From Lumbricus rubellus (taxonomy: Eukaryota > Annelida > Clitellata > Crassiclitellata > Lumbricidae), in the NCBI GenBank assembly GCA_945859605.1, contig OX243811.1, positions 63,851,804-63,915,803 on the forward strand: a stretch of 64,000 nucleotides of DNA, in the 5' to 3' direction. The translations under genes and the position numbers were made by a program. The notes under the pieces were generated by a model. That model worked only from the letters and a program-made list of their open reading frames with translations, did no database searches and had not been told where the DNA came from. Shown piece after piece: positions 37,827 through 50,020 of the stretch (position 1 is its first letter; each line of letters starts with the position of its first letter).

Positions 37827-39061
37827 CGTATCTTCACCTATAGCAATAAGGTGAAAGGCAAGCAGAAAACTTGAATTAAATATCGCTTAAGTCTTCCTGT
37901 GTTAGACCCATAAGCTTAGGCCAATTTTATACCTTTAATCGTCATAGTAGGCCTATTCGTATGATAATTTATTCATAATCCTCGTATTTATTTTTCTTTG
38001 GAATTGTTTTTGCAAATCACCATTTCAACATGAAAATAGGCCTACTCACATTTATCGGCAACACATTAAAACAAAATACAGCCTAAAAACAGCCTATAGG
38101 CCTTCCATGCTGCTTAATGTCGAATTTAATTACTCGAGCATGCTTCCATTTTAAATTGTTCCGCGCAGACGGTAGACTATTATTGTCTATTTTTTGCTGT
38201 CGACAAATTTGATTAGTCTGCGTAAAACTTTTCGTTGCCTTTTGCACACGTTTCACTTGGCAGATGAAAGGCAGCAATTGTTTGGTACTATCTAACACAG
38301 TTCTGCTGACATCTTGGCGAAAGTTTAGCATAAGAACGCATTTTCTATCATAACAATTATTACCGAGTCTCAACCTTAATGGAGTTTTCTTCTGGTAAAC
38401 GATACGCCCAATGTAGTTGTCTCGCAGAGGTAAAAGGTAAAATGTAGGGGTCAATGATTGCCTGACGCAGGTAGACATAAAAATTCGTGTGTTTAACGGA
38501 GCTGAAAACTCAGGCAAACGTTGGGTTCCCTAAAAAGTACGGAGGTCCACAAATGCTTTATCAGAACTGATGTAAATGGGATCCCAGGAATGAACATTGC
38601 TCTATGTCTTTATGTGTGTATAATTATGATCGCATTCTCAGAGGAAGCTTGAACCCTTTGAGAGGAGACCCAGGCAGGGCGGGTAAAAAATAATAATTTG
38701 GTGACCCTGCTCAGTAAGACTGCGGGGCCCAGCATCACTGAATCACAACAAATGGACACATAATAATTATGTGTTATATGTTTATATTATAAACGTGTTA
38801 TAAATAGGCCTATTTTATTATTCAACACCAGACTGTAAATAATAAATAAGTGCAGATTACGCAAGTCGTCCATAAAGAGGGTCAAAATGAATAGTTTGGA
38901 ACAATTTCTTCTGAGATTTTTGCTCATTTTTTACTATTGGACAGTTTGACCTGACAACTGCCAAAATTATAGATACTTTTCTGCATGTGTGGTGGCCACT
39001 AAGGTTGGGGCCCTGTTTGGCCGAACATCTTGAACAATGAACATGCCTTATTCCGCACCTG

Positions 39062-39062
<1 letters not shown>

Positions 39063-39099
<37 letters not shown>
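39063..39099. repeat. (AGAC)n microsatellite
   Basis: About nine perfect ACAG/AGAC units between loci D and E. Confidence 0.95.
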
Positions 39100-39359
39100 T
39101 ACAGACTTAGCAGGTGAACTGGAACCAACGATGGTTAGATTGGGAAATACCTAAAGATTGAGACAAAAACTTCAATAGGGTCGCGTGGTTCACAGTGTCA
39201 AAGGCGAGACTATGTCGAACAAGACCGGACTATTAGCATGACCTTCATTGACTTCACCACGGATCTCAGCTACACGTAGCGAGCGAGCGATGTGCAATTC
39301 ATCGGAGTTTTATTCTTTAAACCCGGATGAAGAGGGTGCGTCGGTGAGTTGGTGCAATC

Positions 39360-39570
39360 GCAATCGTAATCATGAATTTATACAGCGCCACTTTAAAAAG
39401 AAACACTACAGAGGTGTCAAGGCGTTCACTCAGTTGGGAGAAGCGCGTCGTCCTAGGAACTCGATTGCTTGAAGGGTGTTTGACAACCGTTTCTGCCACG
39501 ACCCGGTCTTCTACGACTAGCAATAGAGACATCACCGTTCCTTGTTTGAATTGAAATTGATCCATCAGCA
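39360..39570. repeat. Repeat with a TATACAGCGCC block
   Basis: ATGAATTTATACAGCGCCAC, then CTACAGAGGTGTCAAGGCG; same layout as the TATAGCGC repeats at 7985-8150 and 15200-15415. Open frames here are not coding by any evidence I have. Confidence 0.35.
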
Positions 39571-39782
39571 AGAGAAAAGTAGGCTAACTTTGTAAAAGTA
39601 GGCCACCAATGGAAGAAACTGGCCAATAAGCTCCTAAATTTCGAAAGGTATTACATTATACAAAGTGCTATACAATATACATAGTATTATTATTTTTATA
39701 TATTTTTTTTGCCCCGAGGTATTTAGGATCCCTCAGGGACTTATCGCCTAACTACTGCTATAAAACTAGTCCGGAATGGCCC

Positions 39783-39863
<81 letters not shown>
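39783..39863. repeat. (ATT)n microsatellite, 27 units
   Basis: Uninterrupted TTA run of about 81 bp, long enough to be polymorphic. Confidence 0.97.
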
Positions 39864-42008
39864 GTAACAGTGACTAGACGTCATGTTAGCAAGCGCAAGC
39901 GTTGATCGAATTTGTTTATGAAGTTGCTTAAGGCAGGCCTAATCAATTAATCAATTAATCGTGGACCTTTCTTTAAAATATAGACTACTAGGCTACTGAA
40001 CGATATTAGTCCCAGCTACAAAGACTAATTTATGAACACTAGCTTACTTAGTAGCCTACTAACTAGTCAAAGTTAGACTAGGTGTGACTTGTCTCTTTGG
40101 GCCTCCGTAGGCCTACACTGGGTGAACACTTGGTTATAGACCTACCTGCCATTTAAAAGCGAAATGACATTGGTGTCGACGACAATAACCTTAGGCGACT
40201 ATTACTGCTGGGAATTTTTTTACGTTTGAGATTATTATTGTACTAAATATTAGACGCAGCGATGAATCCATGAACAGTGAACACTGAACAGGTCTGTTGA
40301 ATCATAGAAAATAGACATTGAAGATACATTCATATTCTTCAGTTTTGGGCGGCAACAGAGAAATAATAGGCTACAATCGTGCCTGCCTGTCGGTTCGCTT
40401 ACGGCTACTAGTCAGGGACCCCTGTACAAAGAGACATAGACATGGCATGCAATGGCAAGGCTACTGTGAGCAATCAATTACATACACGCCAGAAACTCGT
40501 GCAGGCTTTTAGGCAGTAGTCTGACAGCATTGCTCCCACAGCATTGCCTTCAATGCTGAGCCATCTGACTTTTATGTGCAATAATATTTTATTGAGATTC
40601 AGACTTTAAACGAGGTCACCTATCCGCAATATATCAACACAACAGTAAACAAAAATAGAAATGTTTTGGACAGAAGTTCGGAATTGAAAGTTAATGGTAG
40701 ACCAGGTAGACTAATAACCCTGCATTGAGTAGCAAAACACTTTAGCAATGCATAAAAATTGTTTAAAAAAATTGAGTCAACTGTCAACCACTGAGGAGAG
40801 AGTCTTATATGGACTTCTTGCAAATCGCAGGATGTTTTTAAAATATGGCTACTGTAAATTATCTGCTGTTTTGTTCGCAGGAAAACAGGATGCATGGACA
40901 CAAAAACATTAATTCTGTCTTCAGGTTTTGCCTCATAAAATTCAGATCACCCAGATATTCTTCTTCATCTTTCTTCCATTCACTTTTCTTCTTACCTCCA
41001 TCAATATAGGCTACTCTGTCGGTTGGGTCACAATAGGCCTATAGCTGTACAGCGTAGGCCTATACGCTTAACCAGTTAAACACACTCAATTAAGATCTAG
41101 CAATAATTTTTTTGGAGACAACCGATGGTGCAAGAACAAGCAATGACAACATAGTTTCTGTGGTTACAAAATGAAGGGCTCGAGAATCCCGCTACTTAGG
41201 GAAATTGAAGAAAACATTTAGGCCTAAGCCTACATTGGCAGGCAGGCAGGCAGCAGATATAAAAATTAACTAACGATACTAACAGATTCTGTAGAATATA
41301 TAAAGTAGAACGAGAGATAAGTCACTTAAACATGCACAACAACACAGAAAAAACTACGCCTAAGATAGCCTATGGTTTTCGGTAAGCAGATAATGTTAAG
41401 CAAATGTCAGATTAGCATAAAACATAAAGGTAATACACTAATCAGACCTACATAATCATTGCTTGCTCTTGTACCATCGGTTGGCACGTATAGCCTATGT
41501 ATAGGAACCGAATTGCCACTCACTTCACCTCTCACACTTCACCTCACTCACTTCATCTATTGTATGGCAATAAAATTATTATCAAACAACAATTCATGTA
41601 AGCTTATATCATCCTTCGCAGTATAATCGTCAAAGCTTAAGCCAAAAGTTAATCTCTCGGAATCAGTCGAATGTTGAAATCGGATGAGGCCAGATTAAGA
41701 CCCACTGGTAGGATCGGGAAGGCTTCAACAACGTTCTGGCCCTCTGGTGGTAGAATAACGAAACGTTGCACCAATCCAGTCATGAGAAGGAAGAACTCTG
41801 CACGAGCAAGACTTTCACCAAAGCAAGAGCGCCGCCCTGGTGAGTAACAAAAGGAGAAAGTCACGATCTACATATATAATTATACATATTTAGCACACGT
41901 ATATTTAGCACATTCTTGCTATTGATTATTATTTTTCATCGCCCGAGGTTGAAAAGATCCCTCACGCCCTAAGAGATTAAAACTAGTATAACCACGACTA
42001 GGTCTACT

Positions 42009-45000
42009 AGACCAGGCTTGGGATCTGAAAATTACACTGTTAGAAGCAAATCATGTAACAATTTGCTAACTGGTGTTTCTAGACTAATTCGACCCCCCTG
42101 AAAACGAAAATCGCTGTTAGCAAGCTGGATTTTTATCGGTTCCATTGGAAAACAAGATGGCGGACAAAATGACTGCCAATTGCTTCAAATAAATAAAAGT
42201 AAAGTATTTTATGTGATAGGAACACGGTTTTAGATTCTAAATTAAGACTATAGGGTCCAAGGAATGCAATGGAATCAAAGACATATATGTAGCACTGCAA
42301 GGAAATCAAAATGGCGGACAAAATGGCGGCCAGAATCTTAAATGGCTATAAATGAAGTAATGTATGCAATAGAAACATGATTTCAGAGTATAAATCAACA
42401 TTTCCTGAGTCAAGGAATGCGATGGAACCATGGTCAGATATGTAGCGCTGCTCAAAAAACAAAATGGCGGACAAAATGGCGGCCAGAATCTGAAAACGGC
42501 TATAAATGAAGTTATGTATGCAATAGAAACATAATTTCAGAGTCTAGATAAACATTTTCGAGGTCAAGGAATGCAATGGAATCATGGTCAGATATGTAGC
42601 GCTGCACAAAGACTAAAATGGCGGACAAAATGGCGGCCTGAATATCAAAATGGCTATAGGTTAAGTCATGTATGCAAAGGAATCATGATTTCAGGGTCTA
42701 AGTCAACATTTTCGAGGCCATAGAATGCGATGGAGTCAATATCCCATATGTAGCAGTGCAAGAAAATCAGAGTGGTGGACAAAATAAGTAAGTAAGTGTA
42801 TACTTTAATGAACCGCCTGCAAACGCACTGCGGTCATATTCTTGAATTGGTTATTAGTGAAGTTCTGTATCTAATGGAAATATGATTCCAGTATGTACAT
42901 GAAAATTTCCGAGTCAAGGAATGTGATTTAGTTAAAGGTACATCATATGTTATGTGACACTGCCAGAAAGCCAAAAACCAAAATGGTGGACAACAGCTTT
43001 AACTGGCTATAGATGATGTACTGTACTGAATGTATGTGATGGAGACATGATTTCAGATTGGACTAGTTGGTGTTTTCTTGGTAGAATAATTCCAAGAAAG
43101 TCACATTCTATCTTCTATATACATGTACATACCATTGATCTTAATTCAGCGAAATTGTCTAGTGGAAATACTTTAGTAGCTTATGATTGCACTGCACTTT
43201 TTAACTATTGCTGGTCAATATTCATGCTTCAATGTTTCATAACTTGTCCTATCAATTATAATTGTTCCAATGTTTCATGACTTGTCTGCTATGTATGCAG
43301 AGTAGAGTTAATTCAAGCATTGTTGCTGTTCATGCAATTGTACATAAGTGTACATGGCAAGATCACACTTCGATAGCAGCAGAGCTCAATGCTATGCTTA
43401 TTAACTTCTCATGATTTGAAGATAAACTCTATAATGTGACTGCGGCGCAGGACCAATGCCAGGCCACACTAGCAAAGATTACTTTCTTCCGCTGCACTCC
43501 GTCTTGATGATGTCTGAGCATCAATATATGGAAGATAGGCTTTTTCCAAATTACAGATTGTTAATGAGCTCATAGGGGAATATTTCCAATGTAAAATCCA
43601 AGTGAGAAGTTTCCAAGTAGGTTATTCATGCATTCTTTCAGTTAATTCCTGCTAAATAACACATCACATCCAGTTATGGCAAGAAAAGCCACTATATTTC
43701 TTCATAGTTGCGTGAATTGGATGAGTTCCCGCTATGCTGATATTCCCGCCATCACCCAAACATGGTTAGATATAAGTCATAAACATCTGACCCGGTAGTA
43801 GGCAACATCTTTTCTTCCTTCACGGAACCACCAGCAACAGCTGCATCTATATCTCCAAATATCCAAATGCGGCTGTTGAGAGTTGAATGGAAAGGAATGA
43901 AGCTAGATCACCTTTGCTTTCAGGCATACCAAGAACATTCACCCAATTTCCCGACAATGGAGTACCGCTATTTCAAAATTCAATACGGTGACAAAGTTGT
44001 GGCCATAGTCACCATTTCTGTATGGCTTCCCTTTTTATAAGCAATGTCCAGGTCCAGTACCTATCCAAGACAAAAATTATTGACCCTCTTGTAGCCAATC
44101 GAAAGTACCTTTACACGGGCAACCATTGTATCTGCCAGGTCGCCGTATGTCTTCACCTTTGGAGGGTCCCTATTGCTTGAGGCATTGCGTGTACCATTGC
44201 TTGCCCATCAATAATTTATCTGGAATTGGTCCTATAAATTGCGACACAATCTATTGGGCATATCGTTGACCATGTCTCATATTATATACGGGATGTCTTG
44301 CATTGGCTCCCTTTCCCGCAGCGGATTGCCTACAGAGTATGTGTGTTGGTTAGGCAGTGCTTTGAGGGACTAGTCCATTTTATCTGCAAGAACTCAGTCT
44401 TCCAACACGGGTGTCCAGCGTCGATCGACTCTTCGGTTGGCGGACCAAGCTGAGCTGTTATTCTGTTAGTCGACAGCGACGTTAATTCTCTGTGGCTGGT
44501 TCCACAACCTGAAATGTCCATCCCTTTTCACAGCACTTGTTCTCCATGGGTCACTTGAACTCACTTCACTCTGTTTCTTAAGAATCTAAAAACTGTCCCA
44601 TTTAGTCGTGGTTATGTCGGGAGTGATACCGAGTAGCCTCTCTTGAAGAGACCCTACATAAAATATTAAAAATAAACGCCATGCCTGCCTCTGTTAAAAA
44701 GTTGCCGACCGGACAATTTACTTTTCAGAAAGCATCCCACGCCAGTGGTTTTGAGGGAAGCTCATGGCACGATATTGATGCCAGATCCAGATGCCATGCA
44801 GATGATGGGATATAGTATGCTTGATTCGCCGTGATAAGGTGATGCATGATAACTTCGTAGGTGTTCTTTTGAAGAATGCTCCTTGGTTTAAAACTTGCTG
44901 AGGGAATTGTGATAATTTGAATGATCATTTCAGGCCAAATGAAGGAACATTGTAGATAAATTCCACAGCAAAGGCCCCATATGCCATCTCGCAAAGACCT

Positions 45001-45706
45001 GGTAGAAAAACTGAAATCAAATTCCGATTGCATACATGACTTCACTTGTAGACATTGTAGGATTCTGGCCGCCATTTTGTCCGGCATTTTTGTTTTCTTG
45101 CAGTGCTACATATGTGACATTGGTTCCATCGCATTTTTTGACCTCGAAAAGGTTGACTTATACCCTGAAATCATGATTCCTTTGCATACATGACTTAACC
45201 TATAGCCATTTTAAGATTCTGGCCGCCATTTTGTCCGCCATTTTGGTTTTTGTGCAGCGCTACATATCTGACCATGATTCCATCGCATTCCTTGACCTCG
45301 AAAATGTTTATTCAGACTCTGAAATCATGTTTCTATTGCATACATAACTTCATTTATAGCCATTTTCAGATTCTGGCCGCCATTTTGTCCGCCATTTTGA
45401 TTTTCTTGCAGTGCTACATATATGTCTTTGATTCCATTGCATTCCTTGGACCATATAGTCTTAATTTAGAATCTAAAACCGTGTTCCTATCACATAAAAT
45501 ACTTTACTTTTATTTATTTGAAGCAATTGGCAGCCATTTTGTCCGCCATCTTGTTTTCCCATGGAACCGACAAAAATCCAGCTTGCTAACAGCGATTTTC
45601 GTTTTCAGGGGGGTCGAATTAGTCTAGAAACACCAGTTAGCAAATTGTTACATGATTTGCTTCTAACGGTGATTTCTAGAGCTCTTTTAGAATTCCAAGC
45701 CTTGTC
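42009..45706. mobile_element. 3.7-kb foldback element with long arms of 154-bp tandem repeats
   Basis: The outer ends AGACCAGGCTTGGGATCT and, inverted, AGACAAGGCTTGGAATTC lead into nearly identical inverted arms (CGTTAGAAGCAAATCATG…). Each arm is a tandem array of a unit of about 154 bp containing AAAATGGCGGACAAAATGG: left about 42150-42780, right about 45060-45560. The insertion interrupts a LINE fragment that is continuous in the F copy (GGTCTACTGCGCC near 52259), giving the empty site. Duplication is ambiguous (TACT or TA). The middle (42790-45050) has no transposase that I can see; it carries a LINE tail. Confidence 0.85.
44225..44660 (+). mobile_element. Decayed LINE reverse-transcriptase tail inside the foldback element
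   Basis: The plus strand reads YIRDVLHWLPFPQRIAYRVC, then CFEGLVHFIC, then stops and shifts with TATLILCGWFHNLKCPSL-like sequence. This is the LRDLHWLPVRQRI…LCGLAPxYL…WNSLP layout of CR1/L2-type LINE C-termini. Several stops; a fossil carried or captured by the foldback. Confidence 0.6.
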
Positions 45707-45710
45707 TATA

Positions 45711-46000
45711 CTGCGCCTCCATCTTTGCTGGTCTCCCCGTAAGTTCGGATCAAGAGGCTGGAGCGGGTCCATCGGGCTGCGGCGCGACTTATTGGCGGTT
45801 CAGGGCATGTGGAACTGATTATTATGCTGGGGTTATGCGACACCTCGCAAACTATTCTCACTTTCACCAAGTTACTGTTGAAGACTGGTTTTTCACTTGA
45901 CCTGGGCCGATTAAAGATAAGAAGAGGCGCTATATAAATTCTGATCGATCGATTCATTGATTGATTGGTTGATCGATTCATTGATTGATTGATTGGGAAT
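45711..46000 (+). mobile_element. LINE fragment with (GATT)n tail, E copy
   Basis: Contains RT-tail sequence (…KRLERVHRAAARLIGGSGHV-like after one frame change) and a 3' UTR ending AGAGGCGCTATATAAATTC plus ATTGATTGATTG. The same fragment is at 52266-52561 in the F copy, so it predates the duplication. Confidence 0.65.
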
Positions 46001-48162
46001 GCAAAATTGTCAGGAGACAGTTTGTGGCAACAGTGTTACGGCTGCGCTTCAGCATTCATAATTATTATCATTACTATTATTATTATTTTCACCCTGGGTG
46101 TAGGGACAATAAATCACAGTCACTGAAATGATCTGGAAATTCGGCGCATTCAGGCTTCTATCCTAGAGCGTACTTAAAAGGGCAATACCGATAATAAATA
46201 ATCCTAAAAATTACATGAATAATTAAAAATGCAACCCCAATTATTTTAATACTTGAGCAAAAGCGTGATTTTTCAAGCTTTCAATCCCAAGAACGAACTC
46301 AATTACTAACCAAGAGAAAACGTAATAACAGATTCTTTGTTGATCACTTGTCCATCTTTGTTTAAAAATCTTTCCGGTCGAAATGTTTCCGGATCTTTCC
46401 AGACTTTTGGATCCATGTGAGCGGCGTAAAGGTTTACCAGAACCTGATTATCGCATTATAGTAACGCATAGTTTCAAATGAAAAAGATAACTGATATTGA
46501 TGTAATTTAACATTATATTTAGAATTAAAGAGGACATAATGGCTTGGGTGCTTTCATTCTAATACTAAAAGTAGACCGACCAGTCACGACATTTAAAATA
46601 ATGAATGGTCATCGGAAAGTGCACGAGACACTCATTACGGTAAATTCATCTTCAAGGAGTCTACTCTTCCGGACTGTAGGCTAGGCTACGCATTGGAATG
46701 TTAGTTCAAGGAACCAGTAGGAAATTCTTTTTCCAGTCTAGAATTCTCTGAAAACATATAGATTAGGCTTAGTCCACTTTCATATCCTTCTAGGCCTACA
46801 TGTCGTAAGTTGCGGTAGTCAACTTAATTTTCATGAATAGACGAAATATATAAAATATTAGTTGCATAAATGAGTGAAAATTTGAAATAATTTAAACATT
46901 GCCCGCATCGGCTAACGATTTGCGAAGACTTGCATATTACTTGCATTAATTTTGTTTGAACTTAGTAAACCTTGCAACAAACATTGATCAATTAATATTA
47001 ATTCAACCACAATATTTATTTATGTTGCCTATATAAACTGAACTTAAAGCCTACCGGTAGCCTATATAAAACCTTTGTAAAATCGGTTAGGCTATAATAT
47101 GTAGCCTAACAATTATGCTGCGCTCTGCCAGCCTGAAGTGTTTATTAAACGAAAATTGATTGATCGATTGACTTTTTAAACATGGCATCGCTGTGGCATC
47201 ATGTGTAAACAAACTGAAACAAAATAGTAGACCCTAATAAAAATTTTAAGTTAAAATCAGAATTTTGGGGCAAAAACGGTTAGGCCTACTCCAAAAATTT
47301 TAAAGAGTGAATGAAACAGGTTCGCCCTAAGCTCGTTCTATCAGGTGTTGCCGTGTTTCAATGTCTGATTAATTAATAAAATACTTCCATATACATGTAC
47401 AGAAAAACTTACACACGCTGCGATTTTTTACCTGAGTGCTGAATGTGAACTTACAGCATTATGGCTTATGCTTCAAATAGACCTATGGTAACATTTTAGG
47501 ATAGTCTATACTCCGACAAAGTCGCAACTGGAACTTTGGTTGGCACAAACGAAATAAAACAAAATAAATATTTATTCTTTAGTCTCAAAAAAAGTGATTT
47601 TCACAGAACACTTTAACTCACAGTCTCGTAGTAGGCCCTTTTTGGGGATTGCTAAAGTTCCAGAACTAAAATGAGTACTCTTAATTTATTAATTTTTCAT
47701 TACCTTGGTTCCAGCCGGTACAAAGTAGTCTTCTACTAAGGTGTCGCTCATAGTCAAATGGGGAATAGACAATGGAATCAAAGTTCTCCAGCGCATCACC
47801 TCCACACTCGTCGCATCGACGAACGGTAGATTGGGTTGATCCGTCATGGAAGGAGTTCTATCCCGCGGTATCACAGAATCAATTTCTGCTCTCGGTACCT
47901 TTGGATTGTTGGCTAAGGCGACCATGGTCCAAAGAAGAGTATTTGCTGTTGTGTCGATTCCCCCTCCAACAATATCACGAAGTGTGAAGCCCAGCTGCTC
48001 AGCGTCGTAAGCCGGACCCTCGTGCTCCAGATATCGTGACACAAAACAATCGTTTGTAGGGTTAACTCAGTGTAGTTATCTGGTAAAAGTAAAATCTACG
48101 ACTGCCTGAAACACTGGATTGTAGGCCTAGGCCTATGTCGTTCATAAGGCAGCTGATAAGCC

Positions 48163-48820
48163 TTCTGTAGGGTGTCACCGTCACGACAACTGGTTCAACG
48201 ACAACTGGTTTACGGACAATTCGTTCACCGAAAACTGGTTCACGACAATTGGTAGGCCTACACGACAATACTATTGGCTCACTGGCAAATGGTGAATGGA
48301 AGCTGGATGAAGGTTCCTTATAGGTGAAATAGAAGTTGGATTGACAAAAATAACGCTTGAGAAATGGAAGCCATATTAATGATAAAGCTCTTGAGAAATG
48401 GAAGCGGGATGCACGTTGAAATACATGAATAAAAATCATCAATCCAGCTTTCATTTGTTTACCATTCTATTCATTAATCCAGCTTCTATTTCAGATATAA
48501 AAATATCATTATCCAGCTTCCATCTCACGAGCGTTTTTCATTATTTTTTCTCTCATTAATCCAGTTACAATTTAAGCAAGAACATTTTAATCAATACAGC
48601 TCCAGTTTAAGCAAGAACATGTTCACCAATCCAGCTCCTATTTAAACAAGAATATTTTCACCAATCCAGCTCCAATAATATTGTCGTGTAACAATTTTCG
48701 TGAACCCGCTGTCGGTTAACGAATTGTCCGTGAACCAGTTGTCGTTGAACCAGTTGTCGTTGAACCAGTTGTCGGTGAACCAATTGTCGGTGAACCAGCG
48801 GTCGTGGAACCCTTCTGTAG
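48163..48820. mobile_element. TU-like foldback element 3 (642 bp)
   Basis: Element 48171..48812 lies between 8-bp duplications TTCTGTAG (48163-48170 and 48813-48820). The left arm is an array of the 15-mer TTCAACGACAACTGG and variants; the right arm (about 48700-48810) is the inverse (CCAGTTGTCGTTGAA). The middle carries CATCCAGCTTCCATTTC-type repeats shared with element 2, here themselves in both orientations. It is absent from the corresponding place in the F copy (around 59770-59800), so it inserted after the duplication. Confidence 0.88.
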
Positions 48821-49937
48821 GTCTACTGCTAAAAGTACGGAAGCCCATTATAGGCTTCTGCTTTGCTGGAGGTAACTATATATATTATAATAATCCCCAT
48901 GAAGAACATTCACTCTAGGAGTTCTATGGGAATCAGATCTCACTATCCACAGCATCATCAACAGCCCCTTTTCTTTGTGATGATACACAAAAAGACCCCC
49001 TACGAATTTTTCACAATATCTTGGCCAGAAGTAAGAATTTTAAATCACCTCCTGCGTGCCTCTTAAGGCAATTCATATTTACACATGATGGCCAAATTTC
49101 ATCAAAATATTTCAAACAGAACAAAAGTTGTTTCACCTTTAGTGAGGCCACCCACTGTTTTTGACGATTGAAAATACAATAAGTAAGTAAGCAAGTAAGC
49201 AAATGAGTAAGTATTGTCTCTATAATAATCGAACCAGTTGACAAACGCACCGCCCGGTGCACTTATACAATAAGGATAACAATAAAAGGTTACTAAAAGT
49301 TCCTGCGTGGTAGCCGTCTCAGAGGCATCTCAATACCGTAGAGATAGAGACAGACAGGTAAACAGGCAGACAGACAGACAAAAAAATAGATAGAAAAACA
49401 GACGGACATTAAGAGAAAGAGATAAATACATCTAGAGGAACCGCCGATGGTTACAGGCCATTAAGCAAGACCAAACGATTTAGAAATTTTAGACAAACGT
49501 GCAAGTTGGATGGCGATGTCAGAGGCGGCAGTATGCCAATGAGAGTTGAGAATTTTGACTACATGTAGGCCTACATTAATTTTAGTAATCCGGGGATCAT
49601 GATAACCGACAGGATGCATAGACGGTGATATTCAAAGGACTTAATTCGATTTTTGCCAAATTCGACCCGGCCTCATATCAACGTATAAACTAATCATAAT
49701 CGGGCGAAGGAAAAGCAAGTGACGGGTAGGCTATAGTGCGGAATTGGCGTATCGTGAAAAAGCATTTATATGATACGCGATAGAGAAACTATATCAAATA
49801 CAGCACCAAGATAGATCGAGGACTACTGTAACAGTGGGAGGGTAATGGACTTCTGGAACCTAACAAGTAAAAATTCGTCCACGTCAATCTGGCCGAGCTT
49901 GGTTCTACCATCCAGGTAGAATATGAGTTTTTCGGAA

Positions 49938-50020
49938 TTAACTCATTCCAGCCGGAATTGTTTTGATACCTATGCTGTTAATGGGGTTACGGGTGACCCC
50001 ATCCGGCAAGAAAGAGTTAA
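49938..50020. mobile_element. 83-bp piggyBac-like MITE, TTAA-flanked
   Basis: TTAA at 49938-49941 and 50017-50020 brackets inverted ends CTCATTCCAGCCGG and CCGGCAAGAAAGAG. The matching place in the F copy (near 60900, TTTTTCGGAAGTAGGG) lacks it. Size, TTAA duplication and absence in the paralogue support a tiny piggyBac-type MITE. Confidence 0.65.

Larger units (their letters stand above)
37827..41648. other. Intergenic stretch between loci D and E
   Basis: No gene recognised. It holds an AGAC repeat, a TACAGCGCC-type repeat near 39360-39570, a long ATT microsatellite, and from about 40780 the start of the E/F duplication unit. The minus-strand frame 38517..38083 (144 codons) has no recognisable motif, no Met-anchored family signature and no splice partners, so I do not call it a gene. 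Confidence 0.55.
41649..48051 (-). pseudogene. P450 locus E: 5'-truncated CYP2-clan P450 pseudogene (remaining exons 47704..48051, 46311..46443, 41649..41836)
   Basis: Only the C-terminal half remains. The exon-3 remnant runs from [15 protein letters not shown] through the I helix (GGGIDTT), EVMR and FVPAGTK. Exon 4 (FRPERF) and the last exon ([16 protein letters not shown]) are intact with good splice sites. Just upstream of the Cys-Phe-Val codons, P450 sequence stops at about 48051 and DNA matching the far upstream flank of locus F begins at about 48060. Exons 1-2, half of exon 3 and the start codon are gone. A further 9-bp in-frame deletion gives NNPKVPRAEID in place of [14 protein letters not shown]. 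The remaining frame has no stops, so the truncation is recent or the exons are still used in chimeric transcripts. Intron 4 holds a 3.7-kb foldback insertion. Confidence 0.9.

Noticed and set aside
38083..38517. 144-codon minus frame between D and E
   Set aside because: No motif, signal, family likeness or splice partner; overlaps no conserved duplicate copy.
41649..48051. Locus E as a functional gene with exons hidden elsewhere
   Set aside because: Sequence upstream of 48060 matches the far upstream flank of F, leaving no room for exons 1-2; a deletion explains it directly.
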